Shown here in pieces: positions 19,566 through 28,050 of a stretch of DNA of 64,000 nucleotides; position 1 is the stretch's first letter; each line of letters opens with the position of its first letter. The DNA comes from Paramesorhizobium salinisoli (GTDB lineage: Bacteria; Pseudomonadota; Alphaproteobacteria; Rhizobiales; Rhizobiaceae). Below the pieces are notes generated by a model. That model was given only the letters and a program-made list of their open reading frames with translations. It was not told the origin of the DNA and made no database searches. The stretch covers positions 124,001-188,000 of the forward strand of contig NZ_QOZG01000008.1 of the NCBI RefSeq assembly GCF_003335045.1, written 5' to 3'. A program made the translations under genes and the position numbers.

Positions 19566-20249
19566 TCAGGGAACGAGCTTGTATCCCCCGCTTTCTGTCA
19601 CGAGAATCGCTGCATTGGACGGATCTTTTTCGATTTTCTGCCGCAAACGGTAGACGTGCGTTTCAAGTGTGTGGGTCGTGACGCCGGAATTATAGCCCCA
19701 GACCTCTTCGAGAAGCACGTCGCGGCCGATGACCTTGTCGCCGGCGCGGTAGAGATATTTGATGATCGCCGCTTCCTTTTCGGTGAGGCGGATCTTGCCG
19801 CCCTTATCGTCGATCAGGAGCTTCTGGCCCGGCTTGAACGTATAGGGCCCGACCGTGAAGGTGGCGTCTTCGCTCTGCTCGTGCTGGCGGAGCTGGGCGC
19901 GGATGCGCGCAAGCAGGACCGCGAAACGGAAAGGCTTGGTGACATAATCGTTGGCGCCTGACTCGAGCCCGAGAATCGTATCGGAATCAGTGTCATGGCC
20001 GGTCAGCATGATCACGGGGCCTTTGAACCCTCCCTTGCGTAAGAGCTTGACCGCTTCGCGCCCGTCCATATCGGGCAGGCCAACATCCATGATTAGCAGG
20101 TCGACCGTTCCGTTGCGGGCCGTCTGAATGCCTTTCGTGGCGGTTTCCTCCTGGAGGATTTGAAATTCTTCGCAGAGTTCGAGCTGTTCCACGAGAATCG
20201 TGCGAAGGTCCTCATCATCGTCCACAATCAGAATTGTACGGCCAGTCAT
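19566..20249 (-). CDS. cenR: OmpR-family response regulator, CenR type
   Basis: A 227-residue two-domain regulator: a receiver with acidic pocket VDDDEDLR, phospho-acceptor D55 (IMDVGLPDMDG) and VTKPF, then a winged-helix DNA-binding domain with TTHTLETHVYRLRQKIE. The opening TILIVDDDEDLRTILVEQLELCEEFQ matches my recollection of CenR, the envelope regulator paired with CenK in Caulobacter, Rhodobacter and Brucella. The family call is firm; the CenR name is from memory of that N-terminus. No sensor kinase is adjacent, so its partner is encoded elsewhere. Confidence 0.85.
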   Translation of the reverse strand: MTGRTILIVDDDEDLRTILVEQLELCEEFQILQEETATKGIQTARNGTVDLLIMDVGLPDMDGREAVKLLRKGGFKGPVIMLTGHDTDSDTILGLESGANDYVTKPFRFAVLLARIRAQLRQHEQSEDATFTVGPYTFKPGQKLLIDDKGGKIRLTEKEAAIIKYLYRAGDKVIGRDVLLEEVWGYNSGVTTHTLETHVYRLRQKIEKDPSNAAILVTESGGYKLVP

Positions 20250-20369
20250 GCGTGTCCTCGTGTGTCATGTTGCGTCGGCATTGACGTTTTATGGCATTTA
20301 AGATGAGTAAGTTGAAGGGTTCAAACGGAAAAGCAGCAGGAAGCTGCGTTGTCCGCAGGACGGAGATGG

Positions 20370-20915
20370 ATGAATAGAGTGGCTGAGAGCAGGACCTTGC
20401 GGCTGATTAACGTGCGGCCCCGCCCCGGAAACCCTGCGCAGGGGCTCCTTGTTGCGGGTAATCTGGTGTTGCGCTGCGCCCTCGGCAAGGGGGGCATCAG
20501 CGCTTTCAAACGGGAGGGTGACGGCGCTACGCCGCTCGGGCCGATGCGCCTGCTCTACGGATGGCATAGGCAGCGCAGAGGTCTTGCCGCGTTCTCCCCG
20601 CTGCCGTTTCATGCTGTCCGCCGGGATGATGGCTGGTGCGATGCGCCTGACGACCGCAATTACAACAGGCCGGTGCATGCGCCCTACAGGGCAAGCCATG
20701 AGAATCTCTGGCGGAAGGACGGGCTTTACGACATCTGCATCGTCCTGGACTGGAACATCCGCCCCCGTAAGCGCGGATGCGGAAGCGCCATTTTCTTCCA
20801 TCTTGCGCGACCCGGCTATCTGCCGACGGAAGGCTGCATCGCATTGAAGCGGGGGGACATGGCGCGGTTGTTGCCGCACATCGACCAGCGCACGGTGATC
20901 CGCGTCCTGCGGTGA
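20370..20915 (+). CDS. L,D-transpeptidase (YkuD domain) protein
   Basis: A 181-residue protein of the YkuD/ErfK catalytic family. The active-site signature is seen as IFFHLARPGYLPTEGCIALK with H144 and C156. Upstream are the GDGATPLGPMRL strand and the DDRNYNRPV segment typical of the small COG3786 type. Canonical members make 3-3 peptidoglycan cross-links; no signal peptide is seen, so export or a cytoplasmic role is unresolved. ATG 20370 has a GGAG just upstream; a TTG at 20349 would add seven residues. Confidence 0.85.
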   Translation: MNRVAESRTLRLINVRPRPGNPAQGLLVAGNLVLRCALGKGGISAFKREGDGATPLGPMRLLYGWHRQRRGLAAFSPLPFHAVRRDDGWCDAPDDRNYNRPVHAPYRASHENLWRKDGLYDICIVLDWNIRPRKRGCGSAIFFHLARPGYLPTEGCIALKRGDMARLLPHIDQRTVIRVLR

Positions 20916-20929
20916 GATTTCTTTTGTTG

Positions 20930-20982
20930 GACGCAAGCCCGGACGAAAACCGGGCCCACTTTTTCCTGAACTTGCTTAGAGC
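20930..20982. repeat. Interspersed repeat B
   Basis: GACGCAAGCCCGGACGAAAA, a short centre, then ACTTTTTCCTGAACTTGCTT forms an imperfect palindrome. Related copies are at 54409 and 61266. It covers the stop codon of the MocR gene (20976). Confidence 0.65.
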
Positions 20983-22424
20983 GCCGCGCGCATCGCGTCG
21001 TGCAGCACCTCGAAAATGCGCGGCTGGGCGGACTGCGCCACGTTGAACCGCATATAATGCGCCGCGCTTTGCGACAGGCTGAACACGTTGCCCGGCGCGA
21101 AGACTACACCGCGCTCCAGCGCATGGCGGGCGATCAGGGCCGAGTCCATGCCCTCCGGCAGCCGGGCCCAGAGGAACATGCCGCCCTGCGGCTCGGTCCA
21201 AAGCTCCAGTCCCGCAGCCTTCAGTCTCCCCGATGTCATGGTCATGGCGGTGGCGAGCTTGATGCGCAATGTTTCGATATGGCGGCGATAGGTGCCGTCA
21301 GTCAGGAGCGTGTGGACGAGCTGGGCGGAAAGGGCGCTCGAGCCAAAGGTGGTGGCAAGCTTCAAATCGGTCAGCCCGTCGATCCAGTCGCTGCGGGCGG
21401 CGATATAGCCGACGCGGGCAGCGGCTGTCAGCGTTTTGGAGAAGCTGCCTATGTGGACGATCCTCTCCAGCCCGTCGAGTTCGGCGAGTAGGGGTGAGGG
21501 CGCGGCATGGAAATCTGCGAAGATATTGTCCTCGACGACGATCATGTCGTGCTGTTCGGCGAGCTTGAGAAGCCGATGCGCCGTGGCTGGGCTCATCATG
21601 CCGCCGGTTGGATTATGCAGCCCGGCATTGCCGATATAGAGCTTTGGCCGGTGGTCCTCCGCCGCGCGCGCGAAAGCATCGAGGTCCGGGCCGTTGGGCG
21701 TGTAGGGTATGGAAACGAGTCGGACGCGATGCGTGCGCAGCACCGCCTGGAAATTGAAATAGCAGGGGTCGTCGACTAGCACGGCATCGCCAGGCTGGAC
21801 AAAGAAACGGCAGAGAAGATCGAGCGCCTGCGTGCCTGAATCAACGAGCAGCACCTGGGCGGGCGACGCTTCCACGCCCTGTTCGGCGAGCCGGCGGGAA
21901 AGATGCAGGCGGAGCGGCGCATACCCTAAAGGATCGCCATACTCGGTAAAGGCGGCTTCATCATCGCGGGCGAGCGTCCGCAATGCGCGGCGGATGCCTT
22001 CCTGCGGCAGCCAGTCCTGCGGCAGCCAACCGCAACCCGGCTTGAGCGCCGTGCTGTCGGCTTCCAGGGACTGGCGCATGATCCATAGCGGGTTGATTTC
22101 GCGGTCGAGGCGGGGGCTTGCGGCGGCGAGCGAGAAGGGTTGTGCGCGGCCGGCGACATAGAAGCCCGCGCCGCGGCGGGACTGGATGACGCCTTCGGCA
22201 ACGAGCCGGTCATAGGCTTCGACAACGGTCGATTTCGAGACCCCCATGGTTTCGGCGAGACGGCGGATCGAGGGCAGTCTTGCGCCGGGCGAGAGACTGA
22301 GCGCGGCGATGCGCCCGCGGATGATCCCCATCACTTTTTCGACGAGCGTCACTTCGCCGTGGCTGGGGCCGTCGAATGCCGGGCCGCGCGCCGCGTTTTC
22401 GCTGGTGACGGGTTGATCAAACAT
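20976..22424 (-). CDS. MocR-type PLP-dependent transcriptional regulator
   Basis: A 482-residue fusion of a GntR-type winged helix (PSIRRLAETMGVSKSTVVEAYDRLVAEG, residues ~50-80) and a class I aminotransferase domain with the PLP lysine K330 in GSFSKTLTAAARVGYI. GLHNPTGGMM and VVEDNIFADF are the cofactor-binding blocks. MocR proteins use PLP or an amino compound to switch neighbouring genes. I start at ATG 22424 after AGGAAG; the open frame upstream lacks homology. It is divergent from an EamA exporter, its most likely target. Confidence 0.93.
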   Translation of the reverse strand: MFDQPVTSENAARGPAFDGPSHGEVTLVEKVMGIIRGRIAALSLSPGARLPSIRRLAETMGVSKSTVVEAYDRLVAEGVIQSRRGAGFYVAGRAQPFSLAAASPRLDREINPLWIMRQSLEADSTALKPGCGWLPQDWLPQEGIRRALRTLARDDEAAFTEYGDPLGYAPLRLHLSRRLAEQGVEASPAQVLLVDSGTQALDLLCRFFVQPGDAVLVDDPCYFNFQAVLRTHRVRLVSIPYTPNGPDLDAFARAAEDHRPKLYIGNAGLHNPTGGMMSPATAHRLLKLAEQHDMIVVEDNIFADFHAAPSPLLAELDGLERIVHIGSFSKTLTAAARVGYIAARSDWIDGLTDLKLATTFGSSALSAQLVHTLLTDGTYRRHIETLRIKLATAMTMTSGRLKAAGLELWTEPQGGMFLWARLPEGMDSALIARHALERGVVFAPGNVFSLSQSAAHYMRFNVAQSAQPRIFEVLHDAMRAAL

Positions 22425-22468
22425 CTGTACTTCCTTTTGTCCCGGTACAGTCCGGTAGAATTGTACTG
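22425..22468. promoter_or_regulatory. Probable MocR operator in the divergent promoter
   Basis: CTGTAC (22425-22430) and GTACAG (22445-22450) are inverted, and a further GTACTG (22463-22468) follows 18 bases on from GTACAG. Two or three spaced half-sites are typical of MocR operators. The leftmost half-site touches the regulator's own start, which suggests autorepression. Confidence 0.5.
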
Positions 22469-22553
22469 TTATTGTCTCTGCCGTTCGAGTGCAAGGCCGA
22501 TCATTGTCCCGGCAAGGCAAGTACATGATTTTGCAACGGGTTGGATAGGCGCA

Positions 22554-23411
22554 ATGGACAAAACGGCAGGCTGGATCAACGGGTTTCTTGGCGTACTGAT
22601 CTTCAGTGGCTCGCTGCCAGCGACGCGAATTGCCGTGATCGATATCGATCCCATGTTCCTGACAGTGGCGCGCGCGGCCATCGCCGGCGTGCTGGCCGTG
22701 CTGCTGCTTGCCTTGTTCAGGCAGCGCCTGCCGGCGCGTGGCGACCTCCTACCGCTCGTCGTCGTGGCGCTCGGCGTGGTCGTCGGGTTTCCGCTCCTGA
22801 CGGCGATCGCGCTGCGCGGGATGACATCGGCCCACGCCATCGTCTTCATCGGACTGCTGCCGCTTGCCACCGCGATCTTTGCGGTCATACGCGGCGGCGA
22901 GCGGCCACGCGGACTGTTCTGGCTTTTTTCGATCGGCGGAAGTGCGATTGTCGCGTCCTATGCCTGGGGGCAGGGAAGCGTTTCTTCGGCTTTCGGTGAC
23001 GGACTGATGTTGGCGGCGGTCATTGTTTGCGGCCTCGGCTATGCCGAAGGCGCGCGGCTGTCGCGGAAGCTCGGCGGCTGGCAGGTCATCTGCTGGGCGC
23101 TGGTCCTGTCGCTGCCGTTGATGCTGCCGCTGGCGCTCTTTACGCAGCCGGCCTCGTGGGACGGTATCGGGTGGCCCGCGCTGGCAGGCCTCGCCTATGT
23201 CTCGCTATTCAGCATGCTGATCGGTTTCGTCTTCTGGTATCGCGGGCTGGTACAGGGCGGCACCGCCGCTGTCGGGCAGTTGCAATTGCTGCAACCGTTC
23301 TTCGGCCTTGCGCTTGCTGCAGCGGTTGCACATGAGGCGGTGGGCTGGGGCATGGTGGCGACGGCTGCCGCCGTCGTCCTCTGCGTGGCGGGAGCGAAAC
23401 GGTTTGCCTAG
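22554..23411 (+). CDS. EamA/DMT-family exporter
   Basis: A 285-residue inner-membrane protein with ten hydrophobic segments in two EamA repeats. Its opening, INGFLGVLIFSGSLPATRIAV, and the second repeat ending FVFWYRGLVQGGTAAVGQLQ are typical of drug/metabolite exporters. Pairing with a divergent MocR regulator is a common arrangement and suggests that the exported compound, or an amine or PLP-reactive relative, is the inducer. Substrate unknown. Confidence 0.9.
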   Translation: MDKTAGWINGFLGVLIFSGSLPATRIAVIDIDPMFLTVARAAIAGVLAVLLLALFRQRLPARGDLLPLVVVALGVVVGFPLLTAIALRGMTSAHAIVFIGLLPLATAIFAVIRGGERPRGLFWLFSIGGSAIVASYAWGQGSVSSAFGDGLMLAAVIVCGLGYAEGARLSRKLGGWQVICWALVLSLPLMLPLALFTQPASWDGIGWPALAGLAYVSLFSMLIGFVFWYRGLVQGGTAAVGQLQLLQPFFGLALAAAVAHEAVGWGMVATAAAVVLCVAGAKRFA

Positions 23412-24079
23412 ATGAACGCCCAGACGGTGGTGCGTTTGATCTCGGCATCTTCGAGAATGCGTGTCACGGGAACGGTGTAGACCGCAAGGGACTGAAGCCT
23501 TTCCCTCGGCAGATAGGCGCGACCCGGATCGCCGACGATAATGGTTGCGCCGCGCAGGCGGAGCGCCGAGAACCACGGAACCAGCCGCTCGGCCAAGGGC
23601 TGTTCGTAAAAAACATCGCCGGCAAGAATCACGTCCCAACCGTTGTCGGTTGCGATCATATCCTCGATGCGGGCGTTGACCGTGACAGCGTTCGCGGCTG
23701 CATTGAGTGCGATTGCGGTCTCGGCGAAAGGATCGATATCGACGGCGATGACATTTTCCGCTCCCGCCTTTGCCGCCGCAATGGCGACCAGTCCCGAGCC
23801 GGAGGCAAAGTCGAGTACGGTCCGGCTGCGGACAGTCTCGGGATTATCCAGGATATAACGCGCCACGCCCTGGCCGCCCGCCCACGCGAAAGCCCAATAG
23901 GGCGGCGGCAAGCCGATGGTGGCAAGTTCCTCCTCCGTCCGGTGCCAGAGATCATGAGCCTCGTCGGCGAGATGCAGCATGACTTCCGGCACATGTGGCG
24001 GAGCCTGCAGGCTTGTATTGGCAAGAATGAAGGCCCGGGTCCGGTCGCTTGCGGGATCAAGTGGCTCTTCGGGGTTCAT
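23408..24079 (-). CDS. METTL20-like protein-lysine methyltransferase
   Basis: A 223-residue seven-beta-strand SAM methyltransferase. Motif I is VLDFASGSGLVAI (88-100), the acidic post-I loop is VDIDPFAETAI, and the post-II motif reads D155-VFYE. PPYWAFAWAGGQGVARYILD upstream is characteristic of the METTL20/ETFBKMT group. The Agrobacterium homologue has been reported to methylate EtfB and ribosomal L7/L12. It ends the tsaD-gpsA operon, 16 bases after the EVE gene. The etfB gene 34 kb away keeps the target lysines. Automated annotation often calls this a generic or L11 methyltransferase. Confidence 0.82.
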   Translation of the reverse strand: MNPEEPLDPASDRTRAFILANTSLQAPPHVPEVMLHLADEAHDLWHRTEEELATIGLPPPYWAFAWAGGQGVARYILDNPETVRSRTVLDFASGSGLVAIAAAKAGAENVIAVDIDPFAETAIALNAAANAVTVNARIEDMIATDNGWDVILAGDVFYEQPLAERLVPWFSALRLRGATIIVGDPGRAYLPRERLQSLAVYTVPVTRILEDAEIKRTTVWAFI

Positions 24080-24095
24080 GCCATCTGCCGAATGG

Positions 24096-24524
24096 TCATT
24101 GCGGCGCCGGTTCGAGGATGCCCATCCGGCAGACTTCTTTCCATTCGTCCTCGGTCACCGGCTGAACGGAAAGCCGCATGGAGGTGACGAGTGCCATCTT
24201 TGCAAGCATCGGATTCGCCTTTACCGCCTTTAGCGTCACGGGCTGGGGCACATCGCAGAAGGCGCGGATATCGACGCATTCCCAGCGCGGGTCGTCTGTC
24301 GTCGTGTCGTGATGGGCAAGCTTGCAGACCTCCACGACGCCGACGATCTCCAGTCCTTCATTGGAGTGGTAGAAGAAGCCCTTGTCACCAAGCTGCATCG
24401 CACGCATGTTGTTGCGTGCGAGATAGTTGCGCACACCGTCCCATTGCGTGCCTTCGTTGCCGACCGCCTTCTGCTTTTCCCACGACCATTTGTGCGGCTC
24501 GGATTTAAAAAGCCAATAAGCCAT
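24096..24524 (-). CDS. EVE domain protein
   Basis: A 142-residue single EVE domain of the thymocyte nuclear protein 1 type, PUA-like, thought to bind modified bases in nucleic acid. It opens with YWLFKSEPHKWSWEKQ and has WDGVRNYLARNNMR, the G-x-x-N-Y-x-A-R-N block, then MQLGDKGFFYHSNEG. The frame is open to 24557 but homology starts at ATG 24524, behind GGGGAAG. It lies in the tsaD-gpsA-yciI operon, a common location in Rhizobiales. Confidence 0.92.
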   Translation of the reverse strand: MAYWLFKSEPHKWSWEKQKAVGNEGTQWDGVRNYLARNNMRAMQLGDKGFFYHSNEGLEIVGVVEVCKLAHHDTTTDDPRWECVDIRAFCDVPQPVTLKAVKANPMLAKMALVTSMRLSVQPVTEDEWKEVCRMGILEPAPQ

Positions 24525-24544
24525 GAATCGCTTCCCCGGTATCG

Positions 24545-24646
24545 GAGCAGGATGCAATCAAGCCTAGCCGGGCATCCTGCTCAAAGTTTTTGTTGCCGTA
24601 TGATCTTATCCGAAAAGTCTGCAACTTTTCGGGACCATGCTCTAAG
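24545..24646. repeat. Composite interspersed repeat A (two hairpins)
   Basis: The left hairpin has perfect 11-base arms, GAGCAGGATGC (24545-24555) and GCATCCTGCTC (24572-24582). The right one runs from TATGATCTTATCCGAAAAGT to ACTTTTCGGGACCATGCTC (24600-24642). The same layout occurs at 37934-38030, with the left part degenerate, and a worn version is at 5237-5321. It overlaps the stop codon of the YciI gene and sits inside an operon. Confidence 0.75.
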
Positions 24647-24932
24647 TATTGGCGGGATTGTTGATAGCCCAGTTCCATGGGCGGATGTCGACTGAGGCAA
24701 ACAGTCCCGCCTTAGCGTAAGGATCCCTCGTCGCGATGGCCTTTGCCGCATCCATATGATCCGCCTCGACCACCACAAGGCTGCCGTTCGGCTTGCCGTC
24801 CTCGCCGAGGAAGGGGCCGGCGAATTTCAGCCTCTCGCCGAGATTCTTCAGATAATCGAGATGCGCCGGGCGGGTATCGAGGCGCAGTTGCAGATGGTCG
24901 GGCTTGTCGTTGCACAAAATGGCGAAAAGCAT
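24642..24932 (-). CDS. YciI family protein
   Basis: A 96-residue ferredoxin-like alpha/beta protein. It starts MLFAILCNDKPDHLQLRLDT, has RPAHLDYLKNLGERLKFAGP with the conserved His (H25), and GSLVVVEADHMDAAKAIATRDPYAKAGLF with the family's conserved Asp. YciI proteins are small and mostly uncharacterised; a dehalogenase-like active site has been proposed. It sits 18 bases after gpsA in the same operon. The interspersed repeat at its 3' end includes the stop codon. Confidence 0.92.
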   Translation of the reverse strand: MLFAILCNDKPDHLQLRLDTRPAHLDYLKNLGERLKFAGPFLGEDGKPNGSLVVVEADHMDAAKAIATRDPYAKAGLFASVDIRPWNWAINNPANT

Positions 24933-24950
24933 CGGGGGTTCCTTGAGTTG

Positions 24951-25940
24951 TCAGTCTTCAGTCTTGAGCGGTCGGTTGAGCAGCGCCGTCACCGCCTCGT
25001 CTATGGTGAGTTCCCGCGCGAGAAGGGCGGATACGGCGGTGACGATCGGCGCGTCAATATTGCGCCTGGCGCAGATTTCGGCGGCGATGGGAGCGGTTGC
25101 GACACCTTCGGCGAGAGGGAGGCCGTCAAGCCGATTGCCGGCGCCGAGCGCCATGCCGTAGGAATAATTGCGCGATTGCGGCGAGGAGCAGGTGAGCATC
25201 AGATCGCCAAGCCCGGACAGGCCCATCACCGTTTCGGGCCGTGCGCCCATGGCTAGGGCAATACGGCGCAGTTCGACAAAGCCGCGGGTGACGAGGGCTG
25301 CCTGGGCGCTCGCGCCAAGACCACGGCCGATGGCGGCGCCAGCTGCGAGCGCCAGCACATTCTTCAACGCGCCGCCGATTTCCACGCCGATCAAATCATC
25401 GGTCGAATAGCAGCGGAAGGCTGGGCCGGACAGGAACAGCGCCAGCCGATCCGCCGTCTCGCGCTCGCTCGAGGCAATGGTCACTGCCGTCGGCAAGCCG
25501 CGCGCCACGTCGGTGGCGAAACTCGGGCCGGAGAGGGCTGATATCGTATGGCTGGGCAGAATCTCGGATACGACTTCAGAGATCAGGCGTCCCGTCGAGC
25601 GCTCGATTCCCTTGGCGCAGAGGACGATGGAAGCTGCGGCGGGCACCTGAGCGGCAAGCGCGCCAAGTGCGTCGCGCATCGCCTGCGCCGGAAAGGCGGC
25701 GAGGATAATGGCTGCATCCCTCAGCGTAGCGGCAGCATCGGCGCTGGCTTCGATGCCGGCGGCAAGCTCAATGCCGGGGAGATAGCGCTCGTTGCGGTTG
25801 TTTCGGTTGATGTCATTGATGGTCTCGGCATCGCGGGCATAGAGCGCGACCCGATGGCCGCTGCGCACCGCCATAGTGGCGAGTGCCGTTCCCCAGGCGC
25901 CACCGCCAATGACCGCGACCTTTACGACCTCGCTCGTCAT
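24951..25940 (-). CDS. gpsA: Glycerol-3-phosphate dehydrogenase [NAD(P)+]
   Basis: GpsA (329 residues) reduces dihydroxyacetone phosphate to sn-glycerol-3-phosphate, the backbone for phospholipids. The cofactor fold is [48 protein letters not shown] and the substrate-site segment [23 protein letters not shown] with its catalytic Lys are intact. Its start overlaps the tsaD stop (ATGA), indicating translational coupling. Confidence 0.97.
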   Translation of the reverse strand: MTSEVVKVAVIGGGAWGTALATMAVRSGHRVALYARDAETINDINRNNRNERYLPGIELAAGIEASADAAATLRDAAIILAAFPAQAMRDALGALAAQVPAAASIVLCAKGIERSTGRLISEVVSEILPSHTISALSGPSFATDVARGLPTAVTIASSERETADRLALFLSGPAFRCYSTDDLIGVEIGGALKNVLALAAGAAIGRGLGASAQAALVTRGFVELRRIALAMGARPETVMGLSGLGDLMLTCSSPQSRNYSYGMALGAGNRLDGLPLAEGVATAPIAAEICARRNIDAPIVTAVSALLARELTIDEAVTALLNRPLKTED

Positions 25941-27016
25941 GCCTTGGCTCCCCGGCGTCCGGCGCCGATCAAAGGCGTTGCGGCCTGGTCGAGCGGCCAG
26001 CGCGAGCGTGGCGCGATGTCTAGGGAATCGCCCTGGCTCTGTGCGGCATGTTCGGCTCCCGCCCAGGCGATCATCGCGGCATTGTCGGTGCACAGGATGT
26101 GAGGAGGGGCGAGAAAGCGGAAGCCGTGTTTGGCGCAGAGCGTTTCCAGCCCGCCGCGCAGCGCCTTGTTGGCGGCGACACCGCCTGCCACCACCAGCGT
26201 CGGTTCTGCGATTTCGGGAAAACTCTCGCGGAAACGGGCGAGCGAGCGCGACACCCGGTCGGCCAATGTGTCGGCCACCGCTGCCTGGAACGACGCGCAT
26301 ATATCGGCGACATCCTGATCGCCAAGCGGCACGAGTTCGGTGGCAACCTGGCGCACGGCGGTCTTGAGGCCGGAGAAGGAGAAATCCAACCGCGCTTCAC
26401 CCTTCAGCGGTCGCGGCAGGGCAAATCGCCTGGGGTCACCTGACTGTGCCGCCTTTTCGACGGCAGGACCGCCGGGATAGGGCAGGCCGAGCAGCTTTGC
26501 CGTCTTGTCGAAGGCTTCGCCCAGCGCATCGTCTATGGTGGTGCCGAGGCGTTCATATTGCCCGATCCCGCGTATGAGGATCATCTGTGTGTGGCCGCCC
26601 GAGACGAGCAGCAGAAGATAGGGAAAGGCGAGGTTGTCGGTCAGCCGCGCCGTCAGCGCATGGCCTTCGAGATGGTTGATCGCATGAAAGGGCTTGCCTG
26701 TTGCCAGCGCTACGGCCTTTGCCGTCATCAGTCCGACGATCAGCCCGCCGATGAGCCCGGGCCCTGCGGTGGCGGCGACGGCATCGATATCCTCAAGCCG
26801 TGTATCGGCTTCATCGAGCGCGCGCGCGATCAGCGTATCCAGCGTCTCGACATGGGCGCGCGCGGCTATTTCCGGCACCACGCCGCCATAGGGCTCATGC
26901 TCGGCGATCTGGCTCAACACGACGTTCGACAGGATGCGGCCATGGCCAGCCTCATCGCGCTCGACGACGGCGGCGGCTGTTTCGTCGCAACTTGTCTCTA
27001 TTCCCAGCACGCGCAT
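25937..27016 (-). CDS. tsaD: tRNA N6-adenosine threonylcarbamoyltransferase TsaD
   Basis: TsaD (359 residues) transfers threonylcarbamoyl to A37 of ANN-decoding tRNAs, with TsaB and TsaE. The N-terminal [15 protein letters not shown], the metal site [14 protein letters not shown] (HxxxH), [10 protein letters not shown] and the C-terminal [14 protein letters not shown] are all present. It heads the leftward operon and is divergent from hemC, with about 100 bases between. That gap holds a direct repeat of AACCCGGTAT (27075 and 27093). Confidence 0.97.
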   Translation of the reverse strand: MRVLGIETSCDETAAAVVERDEAGHGRILSNVVLSQIAEHEPYGGVVPEIAARAHVETLDTLIARALDEADTRLEDIDAVAATAGPGLIGGLIVGLMTAKAVALATGKPFHAINHLEGHALTARLTDNLAFPYLLLLVSGGHTQMILIRGIGQYERLGTTIDDALGEAFDKTAKLLGLPYPGGPAVEKAAQSGDPRRFALPRPLKGEARLDFSFSGLKTAVRQVATELVPLGDQDVADICASFQAAVADTLADRVSRSLARFRESFPEIAEPTLVVAGGVAANKALRGGLETLCAKHGFRFLAPPHILCTDNAAMIAWAGAEHAAQSQGDSLDIAPRSRWPLDQAATPLIGAGRRGAKA

Positions 27017-27117
27017 TTGGTTTTAGACCCTGCATTCATTGCCCAAGCGGACAAAGACGGTTAGGTAGGTTCGCAACCCGGTATTTTCACGAAACCCGGT
27101 ATCATGGACGACGCCAT

Positions 27118-28047
27118 ATGCAAACAGCATCCTTGAAGATCGGCACACGGGGCAGCCCGCTGGCGCTGGCGCAGGCGCAGGAAACGCGGCGCCGGCTGAT
27201 GGATGCGCATCGGCTCGGCGATGACGCCGTCGAGATCGTGGTGATGTCGACAGCCGGCGACCGGATACAGGATCGCCCGCTCTCGGAAGTGGGCGGCAAG
27301 GGCTTGTTCACGCTGGAGATCGAGGACGCGCTGCGCGACGGCCGGATCGATATCGCCGTCCATTCAAGCAAGGACATGCCGACGGTTCTGCCGGAAGGCC
27401 TGCATCTCGCGGCATTCCTCGAGCGGGAAGATCCGCGGGACGCCTTCATAGGCCGGAGCGTCAAGCGCCTCGCCGATCTACCGGAGGGCGCGACGGTCGG
27501 TTCCTCTTCGCTGCGCCGCCAGGCATTGATCCGCCGCGTGCGGCCCGACATCACGGTGGTGAATTTTCGCGGCAATGTCGAAACGCGGCTGCGTAAGCTG
27601 GAAGAGGGGCAGGTCGATGCAACGTTTCTCGCCTATGCCGGGCTGAAGCGGCTCGGGCTTGCCCATGTCGTAACCGAGCTGCTTGAGCCAGCCTTCTTTC
27701 CGCCGGCGCCTGGGCAGGGTGCGATTGCCATCGAGAGCCGGATCGGCGACGCGCGAATTGATGCGCTGCTTGGCCCCCTTGATCATCGCGAAACCCATAT
27801 CGCCCTGATCTGCGAGCGGTCGTTCCTTGCCCGGCTCGACGGATCGTGCCGCACGCCCATCGCGGCACTGGCGAACGTGTCAGGTGATAGAATCAGCTTT
27901 TCCGGCATGATCCTGACGCCTGACGGACGAGAGGCGCATGAGATCAAGAGCGAAGGTTCCCTCGCCGATGCGGCGGCGCTTGGCCGAGATGCTGCCGAGC
28001 GGCTACTTGCGCAGGCGGGACCTGAGTTCTTCAGCGACTGGACTTGA
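27118..28047 (+). CDS. hemC: Porphobilinogen deaminase
   Basis: HemC (309 residues) joins four porphobilinogens into hydroxymethylbilane. It has [13 protein letters not shown], the substrate-binding [14 protein letters not shown] and [17 protein letters not shown], and the dipyrromethane cofactor cysteine C244 in [12 protein letters not shown]. The frame is open far upstream over the 5' end of tsaD, but homology starts at ATG 27118. First gene of hemC-hemD-mic60-hemY. Confidence 0.97.
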   Translation: MQTASLKIGTRGSPLALAQAQETRRRLMDAHRLGDDAVEIVVMSTAGDRIQDRPLSEVGGKGLFTLEIEDALRDGRIDIAVHSSKDMPTVLPEGLHLAAFLEREDPRDAFIGRSVKRLADLPEGATVGSSSLRRQALIRRVRPDITVVNFRGNVETRLRKLEEGQVDATFLAYAGLKRLGLAHVVTELLEPAFFPPAPGQGAIAIESRIGDARIDALLGPLDHRETHIALICERSFLARLDGSCRTPIAALANVSGDRISFSGMILTPDGREAHEIKSEGSLADAAALGRDAAERLLAQAGPEFFSDWT

Positions 28048-28050
28048 ACA

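Noticed and set aside
27075-27102. Direct repeat AACCCGGTAT x2 before hemC
   Set aside because: Short and without a known regulator match; it could be chance, so it is only noted with tsaD.
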